This document shows, in pieces, positions 18,619 to 27,133 of a DNA stretch of 64,000 nucleotides; position 1 is the stretch's first letter, and each line of letters opens with the position of its first letter. The notes beneath the pieces were generated by a model. It made no database searches. It was given only the letters and a program-made list of their open reading frames with translations, and had not been told where the DNA came from. Position numbers and translations under genes: made by a program. This DNA is from JBNJFY01 sp051747265 (GTDB taxonomy: Bacteria; Bacteroidota; Rhodothermia; Balneolales; Balneolaceae), in assembly GCA_051747265.1 (NCBI GenBank), contig JBNJFY010000001.1, positions 930,001 through 994,000 on the forward strand. The letters are read 5' to 3'.

Positions 18619-19446
18619 CTAGTCGAATACGAATCGGAAGGTGATGGTGCCCCATTGCGCTTTTTGCGGAACACCGGAAGGTAATTGAGAAAATCGCCAA
18701 CTACGCAATGTACTGATTACTTCACGCTCTAGCTCGGGATTCATTTTTTTCAGCGGGATGATTCGTCCCACCGTTCCGTCGGGCTTCACCTGAAATCGCA
18801 CCGTAATCACCGCTTCCACTTCCGCCGAATACGAGGGCATGGGTTGGACTTGGGGAGCTCGTTCAATATTGCCCTCCCACTTTAGTTCGTAAGGTGCGGA
18901 TTTATCCTGGTCATTACCAGTACCCTGTGCCGCGTTGGGGTCTCCTTTGGCGCCTCGCACATCTCCACTAGTTTGGGCACCCTCCTGAGTTTCTTCCGCT
19001 TTACGTGCCTCCGGAGCTACCTCGGTTTGTTCTTCACTAGCTTCTTTTTGTTGCTCTTTGGGATCCGTTTCCTCAACCTCGGGCGTAGTTACCTCCGGCT
19101 CATCAACCTCTTCTTGTTGATCGGGTAAATCTACCGGTTTGGTTTCTTCTTCCGCTGTGGGTGTCTGTTTCTGCTCGGTAGGTTCCTGCTCGGGTTCCGG
19201 CTCTTCGGTGGGTGTTTCTGACGGCGTTGGTCGAGTGGCTACTTGTTTATTTTTTTCCTGGGAATATTCGGCGAGGGTTCCACTTTTATACTCTCCGAGG
19301 GTAACCTCAATAAACGAGGTTCGTTGCTGTTGAGTCGATTCCATATTCATAAGCATAGCAGCGGCCAACACCAGCAGATGGATCACTGCGGTGGCTCCTA
19401 AGCCAATCCAATCGGACTGATGCCACTGTTTATTTGTAATTGCCAT
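18619..19446 (-). CDS. TonB-like energy transducer
   Basis: 275 residues. There is a single N-terminal membrane anchor (about residues 14-33), a long Pro/Glu/Thr-rich periplasm-spanning linker (about 60-165) and a TonB C-terminal domain (about 195-275, containing PDGTVGRIIPLKK and STLRSWRF). It is the last gene of the operon after exbB and exbD, so it should couple the proton motive force to an outer-membrane receptor. The receptor may be the barrel encoded at the head of the same operon. The linker is unusually acidic. Confidence 0.88.
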   Translation of the reverse strand: MAITNKQWHQSDWIGLGATAVIHLLVLAAAMLMNMESTQQQRTSFIEVTLGEYKSGTLAEYSQEKNKQVATRPTPSETPTEEPEPEQEPTEQKQTPTAEEETKPVDLPDQQEEVDEPEVTTPEVEETDPKEQQKEASEEQTEVAPEARKAEETQEGAQTSGDVRGAKGDPNAAQGTGNDQDKSAPYELKWEGNIERAPQVQPMPSYSAEVEAVITVRFQVKPDGTVGRIIPLKKMNPELEREVISTLRSWRFSQLPSGVPQKAQWGTITFRFVFD

Positions 19447-19503
19447 GAATATTAATTCACCAAAATTGATTGTAAGATCAGCTTTCCGAGTTTATAACAG
19501 TGG

Positions 19504-19914
19504 TTATCGTGATCCTCGCTCGGTAGCCATCACGATTCGCAAATTGAGTGCCTTGCCGATATTCATAACGCGAACCGCGTCATCCACCACTGCGTCCTTA
19601 TCGGCCCGCAGCACCAAGGTGCTGTTTGGATTTTCACGCCGTTGTTCACGAATCGCACTGGCTAGCATTGCTTCACTAACTAGATTCCCGGCTACATAGT
19701 ATTCGCCGTCTTTAGTAATGGTCACTCCAATGAAGTTGGGTTGCGTCTCCGCCCCGGTTTCTGCTTTAGGGACATTGACCTTTATTCCAAAATTGGTAAC
19801 AAAGGATGAGGTGAGCAGGAAAAAGATCAGCAGTAAAAGTACAATGTCGGTAAGTGAGGAACTGGAAAATATAGACAGTACCTCAAGCCTTTCGTTGTCA
19901 TCTCTGAATTTCAT
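19504..19914 (-). CDS. exbD: ExbD/TolR biopolymer transport protein
   Basis: 136 residues. The N-terminal transmembrane helix contains the proton-conducting Asp (SSLTDIVLLLLIFFLLTS, Asp near residue 18). The periplasmic domain that follows has the usual NSTLVLRADKDA segment. It lies 33 bases after exbB and 57 before tonB, giving the standard ExbB-ExbD-TonB order. Confidence 0.93.
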   Translation of the reverse strand: MKFRDDNERLEVLSIFSSSSLTDIVLLLLIFFLLTSSFVTNFGIKVNVPKAETGAETQPNFIGVTITKDGEYYVAGNLVSEAMLASAIREQRRENPNSTLVLRADKDAVVDDAVRVMNIGKALNLRIVMATERGSR

Positions 19915-19947
19915 AATGTTACTCCATATGCGTTATACATTACTCCT

Positions 19948-20685
19948 TCAGGATGGATTGGAGGTCATCTGCTGCCTTTTCTTTTTAGGCGAAGGGCTCT
20001 GTAACAGATCAATAAATTCTGCGGATGCGTTCTCCAGCTCGTGAACCATACGGTTGATTTTGCCCAACAGATAGTTGTAAAAAAAGTAAGCCAAAATACC
20101 CACTACCAAACCGCTGGCCGTGGTAATCAACGCTTCCCAGATACCACCCGCTAACACACTGGGATTTACATTGCCTTGCAGGGATTGAATCTCCATGAAA
20201 GCCTCGATCATACCGGTTACCGTACCGGTAAATCCAATGAGCGGTGCCACACCGGCAATAGTGGCTAGCCAATTCATTTTTTTCTCCAGCATAAAAATTT
20301 CTTTTTTACCCGCATTCTTTATGGAGTCTTCAATATCTCGGATAGGTCTTCCCAGCCGTTTAATGCCACTTTCTAAGATACGGGCCATGGGTTTATCAAT
20401 CTCTTCACAATAATCAATGGCCCGGCTGGAATCTCCGGATTTCAACATACTGGCAATGGTTTCCAAGAACGAATCAACTTCTATGGATGATTCGTTAAGC
20501 ACATACCACCGCTCAACCACCACATAAATGGTAACAACAGAAAGCAACAACAGGGGTATCATCAACCATCCTCCTTGCAGTAGAATATCAAACAGAGACA
20601 TCTGGTCGGATTGGCTGGCCATCACGCTTACCGTATCACTCATACCGCTAAGCGTATCTTGCATCAATAATATTAGTGCTTGCAT
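19948..20685 (-). CDS. exbB: ExbB/TolQ/MotA proton channel protein
   Basis: 245 residues from ATG 20683-20685; a TTG two codons upstream is less likely. There are three transmembrane helices. The conserved MotA/TolQ/ExbB block IAGVAPLIGFTGTVTGMI is near residue 145 and the following helix has ITTASGLVVGILAYFFYN. A cytoplasmic helical loop lies between helices 1 and 2. The extra hydrophilic N-terminus (about 30 residues before helix 1) is longer than in E. coli ExbB. It forms the inner-membrane motor with exbD and tonB downstream. Confidence 0.92.
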   Translation of the reverse strand: MQALILLMQDTLSGMSDTVSVMASQSDQMSLFDILLQGGWLMIPLLLLSVVTIYVVVERWYVLNESSIEVDSFLETIASMLKSGDSSRAIDYCEEIDKPMARILESGIKRLGRPIRDIEDSIKNAGKKEIFMLEKKMNWLATIAGVAPLIGFTGTVTGMIEAFMEIQSLQGNVNPSVLAGGIWEALITTASGLVVGILAYFFYNYLLGKINRMVHELENASAEFIDLLQSPSPKKKRQQMTSNPS

Positions 20686-20722
20686 AAACAAAAGTTAAAT
20701 CAACGGTTTAGAATAAATGAGG

Positions 20723-21970
20723 TTAATTAATCCGTTTTATGAAATAATTTGATTGATGGGGTTCCGGAATTGCTTTAGCGGCTTCTTTTGCAGCTTGTAT
20801 ATCCTCAAACTGTCCAATACCTACGCGCCACCGCTCCGTACTATCATTCAACGTCACATAATCAATGATTGCGCGATATCCTTTATTGCTCAAAAGATCC
20901 GCTTGTTGAGTAGCATTGGATTCTCGACCGAAAGAATATACCACCAATGTATAACCTGTCATCCCCTGATTGGAAGGAATACCCCGCAATCCATAGGGAG
21001 TATCATAATCAACATTGAGCACCGGTGCTTCCGGCAAATCTGTATCTATATTGTTATTGGTTACCTTAGTAGCCGTTTCCACTTCAGTAGCTTGAGCTTG
21101 TGAGGTACTTCGCCGGTTTGCATCATCTTGCTTGGAAGTAGTTGGCTCCTGTTCTTCAACAGATGCCTGCTCTACTGCTTCAGTCTGCTGTTGAGTGGCC
21201 ATGGAAGAATCTTGCTCTGGGGCACCTCTACGGGACAATCCCCAAATAACCACGGCCAGCACTAATACCGCCGCGGCAGAAATAATCAACCAAGTAGTGG
21301 TTTGATCTTGGTGAGAGTTGGCTTTCTTCGACGGTTTTTTCTTACCAGGCTTGAATTTCTTTTTCGGTTTGGACTTTTTCTTTGCCGTCGTAGCTGCAGC
21401 TTTTTCTTTTTTCTTCTCTTTTTTCTGTTGCTGTTCAGTTGATTCCGATTCTGACTTCACTTTTTCCGTGGAAGGCGTTTTATCTTGTGCAGAACCATCC
21501 TCTTTCGACGCTACAGGCTTTTCTTTTTCTTCAGGCTGTTTCTGCTCCAACTGTTCAGCAGTTATTTCCTCTTTCTCCGTGGCATCCGCTTCAACCTGAT
21601 CTGGCTCAGCTTGCTCTTCATCCTGCTCAGATGGTTCCAACTCGGTTACCTGGGCACGATCACTCGGTTCTTGCTCAATCTGTTCTTCAACATCAATTTC
21701 TTGCTGAGCAAATCCGGCCATTATCTCGATAGGCTCCATGCCGGCATACTTGTAATTGATCTCCGTAGCCAATTTTTCATCTGGGGTAAAGGTCAACTCG
21801 CCATCCAATTGACGAAAGGTACCCAAGCCCTCTACCGTATAGACTGTACCACCTTTTGTTTCCGTCTGTACTTGTTCAACGATGGTCTGTAAATCGGCTT
21901 CTACATCTTCGAAAGCCATTTCCGTGAGATCGGCCAACTTCTGTATCAACTCTTCCATTTCTTGAGTCAT
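20723..21970 (-). CDS. HU-like domain / transmembrane / SPOR domain protein
   Basis: 415 residues with three parts. Residues 1-75 resemble a bacterial HU/CCDC81-like fold with the VEGLGTF segment at 46-52. Residues 95-220 are a charged, Glu/Lys-rich disordered linker, and a transmembrane helix spans about 227-245. The C-terminus (about 342-415, starting GYTLVVYSFGRES) is a SPOR domain that should bind denuded peptidoglycan in the periplasm. The arrangement suggests a link between a cytoplasmic HU-like module and the septal wall. It sits between the small HU-like gene and exbB in one operon. Confidence 0.75.
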   Translation of the reverse strand: MTQEMEELIQKLADLTEMAFEDVEADLQTIVEQVQTETKGGTVYTVEGLGTFRQLDGELTFTPDEKLATEINYKYAGMEPIEIMAGFAQQEIDVEEQIEQEPSDRAQVTELEPSEQDEEQAEPDQVEADATEKEEITAEQLEQKQPEEKEKPVASKEDGSAQDKTPSTEKVKSESESTEQQQKKEKKKEKAAATTAKKKSKPKKKFKPGKKKPSKKANSHQDQTTTWLIISAAAVLVLAVVIWGLSRRGAPEQDSSMATQQQTEAVEQASVEEQEPTTSKQDDANRRSTSQAQATEVETATKVTNNNIDTDLPEAPVLNVDYDTPYGLRGIPSNQGMTGYTLVVYSFGRESNATQQADLLSNKGYRAIIDYVTLNDSTERWRVGIGQFEDIQAAKEAAKAIPEPHQSNYFIKRIN

Positions 21971-21975
21971 ACTAT

Positions 21976-22164
21976 CTATTCTGCGGTAAATTCTATGATA
22001 TCTTTGGGGGGCATAAGTTCAACTTGTCCATTGGAGCGTTGCTCTTGGTGTTGCTTAATATGTATCCGCTCAAATTTTCCCAAGCCTTCAATTCGTACTA
22101 CTTGCTGCTCGAGCAGTAACTCACGAATCGCCTGACCCAATTTCTGCTTCACTTTTGATTCCAT
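21976..22164 (-). CDS. Small HU-like protein
   Basis: 62 residues. The sequence RIEGLGKFERIHI followed by NGQVELMPPKDIIEF matches the beta-arm part of HU/IHF (GxGxFE, then N-x-x-T/V, then P-x-x-x-x-x-F). It has the same domain type as the N-terminus of the next gene, five bases downstream. The helical half is short, so it may pair with the HU-like module of the SPOR protein rather than bind DNA alone. Confidence 0.65.
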   Translation of the reverse strand: MESKVKQKLGQAIRELLLEQQVVRIEGLGKFERIHIKQHQEQRSNGQVELMPPKDIIEFTAE

Positions 22165-22198
22165 GCTAAACCATTTACAAGCGTTAGATACAATTGCG

Positions 22199-23956
22199 TT
22201 ATGGCAATCGTACGGTTACGCCACCCAAAATCGTCAAGGAACGTTCTGGATAGCCATACCATCTATTATACTGTTGATCCATCAAATTCTGCCCTTTTAT
22301 ATAGAAGCCAACTTGATCTGAAACATAATATTCTGCTCGAGCACCCGCCAACAAAAATCCATCCATCTTATTTCCAGTTACCGCATCTAGGCGTTCTCCC
22401 TGAAGGTTAGACCATAGTTCTAACCGAAATTTGGGGTGGGGACGAATAGTCGTGGTTATATCTACCCCCCAATCTTCCAAATATGGAATGGGGCCACCCG
22501 AATTTAGCTTATGGTCATTGTAATAGGCCTTTACAGTAGCCCAGGTCCATAATTTGGTCAGCTTAAACGTAGCGCTAGACCAAAATTGTAAAGATTGGGC
22601 ATCTTCATAAGCGGCACGATAATAATCGGTGGACAACGTAGATCCACCGGCAAAGCCGGAACCACCGGGCATTCCCACAACGTAATAACGTTTATTTAAC
22701 CAACGACTATACGCTGCCCCGGCTTCCACACTAAATGTCGTGGTTATATCCCAATTATATGTACCTCCACCACGATATACTATTTCCTGCGCAGCACGAC
22801 TATGCATTCCCAAAAAGCGGTTATCCTGTCGTTGCTCGAAAATGCCTGCTTGTTCGATTTCCGAATTCACAAATGCCCTTAAGCGACTTTGATCACTAAA
22901 CCAGTAGGTTACATTTAACTCTGGTAACACAATAATGTGTCCGCCAGTCACCTGATCGGAACCATAGCCCGCAGTAATTTGACTATCAAACTGTAAATTA
23001 TAATCGACTAACCGTTTGTAATTGAGGGATAGCAATCCATAGTAATTGGTCTCCGATTGATCATCATCGGTAAGATGATGAATTCCCGAACCACGCACGC
23101 CCCATCCCCAAACGGTATTCATTGATTTCGCAGCTGCATTGCGTTGATAACCAACATTGGCTTGAACACTTTGTTCAGTAAACGTTGCATTCAGATCATT
23201 CTGCTGATGCTGGGTCCAACGGATATCGGTGTACCAATTCGATTCATCTACCGCACTGGTTAATTGACTGCCTCGTAAAGAGACCTCACCACTTACCCAA
23301 TCCGATGTGGAATTGGAGCTGCTGGCGCTGTAATTAAATAAATCATGTTGATCGTATAATCCGTCTACCAGTAAGGCTAGTCGTTTCCCTTTCGGTTTGA
23401 TCCATTCCTTTCCCAGCGTAACTCCAGCCAGACGATACGCACTTTGATCATCCGACAAGTGGCCTTCGGTTTGGGTATATGCAACATCCCCAATCCACGC
23501 ATCAGACTGATTTCGACTATTAAACAGACCCCTTAGTTCTGCCGTCCCCAGCATCCCGTAACCACCATACGCCCATGCTTTGTGCCTCTTGGGCAACTCA
23601 TACCAATTACTATCCGGTGCGGCGGGACGAGCTAATTCGCTTACTGGTAGATTGGCAATAATTTGATCCCCCGATTCCATAAATGGCATACGATTGGGGT
23701 CAATCTGGTACACGCGAGGCGTGGGATTAAATCCTAATATGGGTTGCCGCCGTAATCCTGGAAAACGAGCTGTAAACTCCCCTCTAATCTCAATGTCTTG
23801 GGGATCGATCTCCGGAAGCAGGGAATTTTGTCCGGATTGCTCATTTTGTTGCGCCCAAACCGGGGAACTGATCAAGAGTATTATGCCGACCAGTGCGGGC
23901 ACCCAGCTAACACGATTCATTATGAATAACTGAATAAATTGTTGCATTCTATGCAT
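22199..23956 (-). CDS. Outer-membrane beta-barrel protein, TonB-receptor-like
   Basis: 585 residues as called. A start at Met13 (23920) would give a cleaner signal peptide ending in VWAQ. The mature protein has about 90 extended residues, then many amphipathic strands with aromatic girdles through to the C-terminus (LTILGGVTVRLP). The C-terminal block DQVGFYIKGQNLMDQQYNRWYGYP resembles the last strands of TonB-dependent receptors, but no plug domain or TonB box is evident. It is the first gene of the HU/SPOR/ExbB/ExbD/TonB operon. The substrate is unknown. Confidence 0.75.
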   Translation of the reverse strand: MHRMQQFIQLFIMNRVSWVPALVGIILLISSPVWAQQNEQSGQNSLLPEIDPQDIEIRGEFTARFPGLRRQPILGFNPTPRVYQIDPNRMPFMESGDQIIANLPVSELARPAAPDSNWYELPKRHKAWAYGGYGMLGTAELRGLFNSRNQSDAWIGDVAYTQTEGHLSDDQSAYRLAGVTLGKEWIKPKGKRLALLVDGLYDQHDLFNYSASSSNSTSDWVSGEVSLRGSQLTSAVDESNWYTDIRWTQHQQNDLNATFTEQSVQANVGYQRNAAAKSMNTVWGWGVRGSGIHHLTDDDQSETNYYGLLSLNYKRLVDYNLQFDSQITAGYGSDQVTGGHIIVLPELNVTYWFSDQSRLRAFVNSEIEQAGIFEQRQDNRFLGMHSRAAQEIVYRGGGTYNWDITTTFSVEAGAAYSRWLNKRYYVVGMPGGSGFAGGSTLSTDYYRAAYEDAQSLQFWSSATFKLTKLWTWATVKAYYNDHKLNSGGPIPYLEDWGVDITTTIRPHPKFRLELWSNLQGERLDAVTGNKMDGFLLAGARAEYYVSDQVGFYIKGQNLMDQQYNRWYGYPERSLTILGGVTVRLP

Positions 23957-24070
23957 GGGCCATTCGTAGCCACAGTTTGTAACTTCCGTTCACTATATAA
24001 CAACGGAATAATTCCATTGGTATTAGCCACTCAAAGGTAGGAGAAAATAACTAGGTGTGCTAACCTGGAT

Positions 24071-25192
24071 CTATTCGTAAATTTTATCGATCTGTTGACT
24101 GCTAGATGGATGGATATTTTTAGACTTGGGCTGGCTGCTGCCAATCTCTACCCATTTTTCTTTACCATCCGATGCGTGCGCCGCGTCGATGACCCGTTGA
24201 ATATGAACGGCTTCATCAAAGGTTGGTGACACACTGGTACCGTTGTAGATGGCGGAAGCCACTGTTTCGGCCAGCATGTAAAACGGTGAACTTTCCCGGT
24301 GACCCGGCAAGTTGGTAATTTGGTAATTAGGGGGAATAGCCAATCGTTCTCGGTTGCCTTGGTGATCGTAAAATAGTACTTCCGAATCATTATTTAGCAC
24401 TAACGCCCCTTCAGATCCATAAAATACAAAGTCGTTAACCGAACGACCGGGCTGTGCCGCATTAACCGACATGGTAGCCTTTACGCCATTATGGAAATGC
24501 ATTTCAACCTGGTAACCATCATCGGCCGTGCAGTTCAGTAAAGCGTCGGTATCGTCTTTGCGATTGATTATATGAGTCTGTAATTCAGCATTCACTTTAT
24601 GAACCCCACCAATCGTTCGCAACAAATAGTCCACATCGTGGCTTCCCAAAGCGTTGAGCACCCCGCCCCCCATCTGCTTAGAAAAACGCCAACGGGGTAC
24701 GGCCGGCTGATCATAACGATTAAAAGAGGCGTAACGACGCACAATGGTTTTTACCACACCCACTTTGCCATCTTTGACCAATCGATTGACATAACGCCGA
24801 GCAGGAAAAAAGTTGTAGTGATGGGAAACTACCGCAATCAAATTTTTCTCATTGGCCAGAGCTGACAATTTTTCCGCTTCTTCGGTATTCATTGTAAAGG
24901 GAGCGGCAATAATAATATGCTTTCCCTCTTGGAGCGCGTACTCGGCGATATCATAATGAGTATGATTCGGGGTGGCTATACAAATCAGGTCGGTGCCACT
25001 TTCGTCGATCAGTTGCTGCCACTTGTCGTAATATTTTCGAACTCCCAGCGACCGCTTGGCTTGCTTGGCCCGGCTGGTATCGCGACTGTATACGGCAGAT
25101 ACACGAAATACCGAATTATTGATAAATGCCGGAGCTAAAACCTCCAACCCAAAACCAGTGCCTAATAATCCTACTGATAGCATATGTTTCAT
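24071..25192 (-). CDS. Gfo/Idh/MocA family oxidoreductase with altered EKP motif
   Basis: 373 residues. The N-terminal Rossmann fold has a GLLGTGFG dinucleotide motif at residues 8-15, and CIATPNHTHYDIAEYAL at 71-87 is a typical family block. The C-terminal alpha/beta domain has GSHDVDYLL. The family's catalytic Glu-Lys-Pro after GKH is Ala-Ala-Pro here (residues 96-98), so the usual lysine is missing. A sugar or inositol-type substrate is likely by family, but activity is uncertain. Transcribed apart from its neighbours. Confidence 0.85.
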   Translation of the reverse strand: MKHMLSVGLLGTGFGLEVLAPAFINNSVFRVSAVYSRDTSRAKQAKRSLGVRKYYDKWQQLIDESGTDLICIATPNHTHYDIAEYALQEGKHIIIAAPFTMNTEEAEKLSALANEKNLIAVVSHHYNFFPARRYVNRLVKDGKVGVVKTIVRRYASFNRYDQPAVPRWRFSKQMGGGVLNALGSHDVDYLLRTIGGVHKVNAELQTHIINRKDDTDALLNCTADDGYQVEMHFHNGVKATMSVNAAQPGRSVNDFVFYGSEGALVLNNDSEVLFYDHQGNRERLAIPPNYQITNLPGHRESSPFYMLAETVASAIYNGTSVSPTFDEAVHIQRVIDAAHASDGKEKWVEIGSSQPKSKNIHPSSSQQIDKIYE

Positions 25193-25354
25193 TCTAAAAT
25201 TTGCCGCATAACGATTGTACCACTTACACTATTGAGTAGCTGCGTGTGTTCCTGTAATCGTTTGGTACTTATGAGACAATAATAACTATGCAATTTTTAA
25301 GCCACCCGTAATAATATGTACAATTACTTTTCGACATAATAATGTATTGCTTAA

Positions 25355-26428
25355 TTATAATTCACGGGCGACACTTTCATCTGCGGATTCCACAACGTCC
25401 CACAAGGATTCTTCTTGCCCACCCCCATGCACAGCACGGTCCCAAAGTAGTAATAGACTGGTGATCACAATAATCATTAGCATAAGCATGGCATGGGTAA
25501 CTACCGCGTAGGTTAATCCGAGAGACGCCGGTACCGCGAATAAGACAAGTAGCGATTGCTTCGCGAAATAGTGATACGTTCCCACCCCGCCAGGCGAGGG
25601 TAAGACAATGCCGATCGATACCACCGCGGTTATCGCTATTGCATCCCAATAGGTAATTTCATAGGCAGAATGCAAGTCTAGCATCCAAAGTGGAAAAAAA
25701 GTCATACCCACGTAACCTATCCATATAATGGCGGTGTAGCCGATAAATAACCACCAATTGTTTACATCTTTGATGGCTATCACTCCCTGTATAAACAGTC
25801 GGGTGATCTCCTGCATTTTATCTACCAGTCGGGCTAACCAGCTCATTCGTTGACTCAGCCAATACACCACGCTTACGAAAATGGCCAAGATGATCAACCC
25901 TGCCAATAAATACCCCAGAGAAAACCACAAAGTCTCCAAGGTGGCAAACTCTTGCAGATACGCAATCGTACGCTTGCCGAATAATTGTTCGATAACCGCC
26001 GGATCCGCAATTACATAGATCACGGCTATCACCATCAATATGAAAAGCGTTATCAAATCTAATATGCGTTCCAGTACCACAGTCCCCAGCAAAGCTGAAG
26101 CTGATTGATTTTCACGCTTACCAACATAGACACAGCGGGAGACTTCACCCATACGTGGAAAAGCATAATTTACCAGATATCCCACCATCACACCGGTAAA
26201 TAAAGTTAACCGATTTTCTTGATACGACTTTTCTTCCAACACCAAGCGCCAGCGCTCAGCCCGAAAATAGTGACTGATTAACATGGTGATCGCCGTTGGT
26301 ACTACCCACCAATAGCTGATGGTACCCATTGACTCCCATAGCTCGTCAAATTTCACATTGCGAAAAGCCAACCATAGAAAAAGCAGTGCAATCGCGAAGC
26401 TGATAGAATACTTGAGAAATTTACGCAT
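25355..26428 (-). CDS. Lysylphosphatidylglycerol synthase TM region / flippase-like membrane protein
   Basis: 357 residues with seven to eight transmembrane helices. YFRAERWRLVL in the first cytoplasmic loop and the late PSPGGVGTYHYF segment are typical of the UPF0104/AglD/MprF-N superfamily. Members flip or modify lipids but often have no known substrate. There is no soluble aminoacyl-transferase domain, so this is not a complete MprF. The lolA-like gene is 14 bases upstream and probably in the same transcript. Confidence 0.8.
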   Translation of the reverse strand: MRKFLKYSISFAIALLFLWLAFRNVKFDELWESMGTISYWWVVPTAITMLISHYFRAERWRLVLEEKSYQENRLTLFTGVMVGYLVNYAFPRMGEVSRCVYVGKRENQSASALLGTVVLERILDLITLFILMVIAVIYVIADPAVIEQLFGKRTIAYLQEFATLETLWFSLGYLLAGLIILAIFVSVVYWLSQRMSWLARLVDKMQEITRLFIQGVIAIKDVNNWWLFIGYTAIIWIGYVGMTFFPLWMLDLHSAYEITYWDAIAITAVVSIGIVLPSPGGVGTYHYFAKQSLLVLFAVPASLGLTYAVVTHAMLMLMIIVITSLLLLWDRAVHGGGQEESLWDVVESADESVAREL

Positions 26429-26442
26429 GCAGGGACATCGGT

Positions 26443-27126
26443 TTACTGTTTTCTCAAGTCTACTTTTTCGATGTCATCCGGAAGGTCGAGCTGAAATATG
26501 TCCTCTCGCCGTTCTATAAACTCACCATCAGAGAAATGGGTGATGTACTTATTTTCGGTTTGGTCGATGGCCGTAATTTTGAGCGGCTTGTAGGACAGGG
26601 TAGTCTGCACTTCAACCATTGCAAAAGTTGAAAAGGGGTCATCACTAGTCAGCTGAATAATCCGATAACCGTCCTCCACCACCTCTCGAGCAACCGAATA
26701 GGTGGAATCCAATCCGTTTAGAATTTTGGAGGGCGCGAAATCATCATCCTCAGCATCGTACTCACTAATGATTAACCGGTTTTTGAAGCGATCAAAGGAT
26801 CGGGAGATTTCGCCATTTACCAATAGTATTTGATCTGGAGTAGACACTTTATATCCCTGCTCTCCAACCCAAATAGCACCTTCCTGGCGCGTAGTATCTT
26901 GCGTAAATGAATCCACAAAAAGATGCTTGAAATCTGCCTGAAATAGGTATCCCGCTTCCAGCCGAGATTTCACTACTTCGATGGTGTTACCTTGTGGCGT
27001 TGTAGTATTCTGTGCCTGGAGCGATGGTGGATTGTTGGCCCCAAACAATAGGCCTAGTATAATTACTGGAAAGAGCGGGTACCCATTTCGGAATTTATTA
27101 CGCAAAGAAAGCAATGAGGTGGACAT
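26443..27126 (-). CDS. LolA-like periplasmic lipoprotein carrier
   Basis: 227 residues from ATG 27124-27126, which avoids overlap with ftsK. An ATG five codons upstream (27141) overlaps the ftsK stop by eight bases and is also possible. A signal peptide ends near SLQAQ. The mature protein has the beta-strand pattern of LolA: ADFKHLFVDSFTQDT, GAIWVGEQGYKVSTPDQILLVNG, then short alternating strands. It should accept lipoproteins from a LolCDE exporter, for which a LolC/E permease is at 7735-8970. The ftsK-lolA neighbourhood is also known in other bacteria. Confidence 0.8.
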   Translation of the reverse strand: MSTSLLSLRNKFRNGYPLFPVIILGLLFGANNPPSLQAQNTTTPQGNTIEVVKSRLEAGYLFQADFKHLFVDSFTQDTTRQEGAIWVGEQGYKVSTPDQILLVNGEISRSFDRFKNRLIISEYDAEDDDFAPSKILNGLDSTYSVAREVVEDGYRIIQLTSDDPFSTFAMVEVQTTLSYKPLKITAIDQTENKYITHFSDGEFIERREDIFQLDLPDDIEKVDLRKQ

Positions 27127-27133
27127 CCGTATC

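Noticed and set aside
21318..21892. Phe/Ser-rich open frames antisense to the HU-SPOR gene
   Set aside because: They are the reverse reading of Lys/Glu-rich linker codons and only look like membrane proteins.
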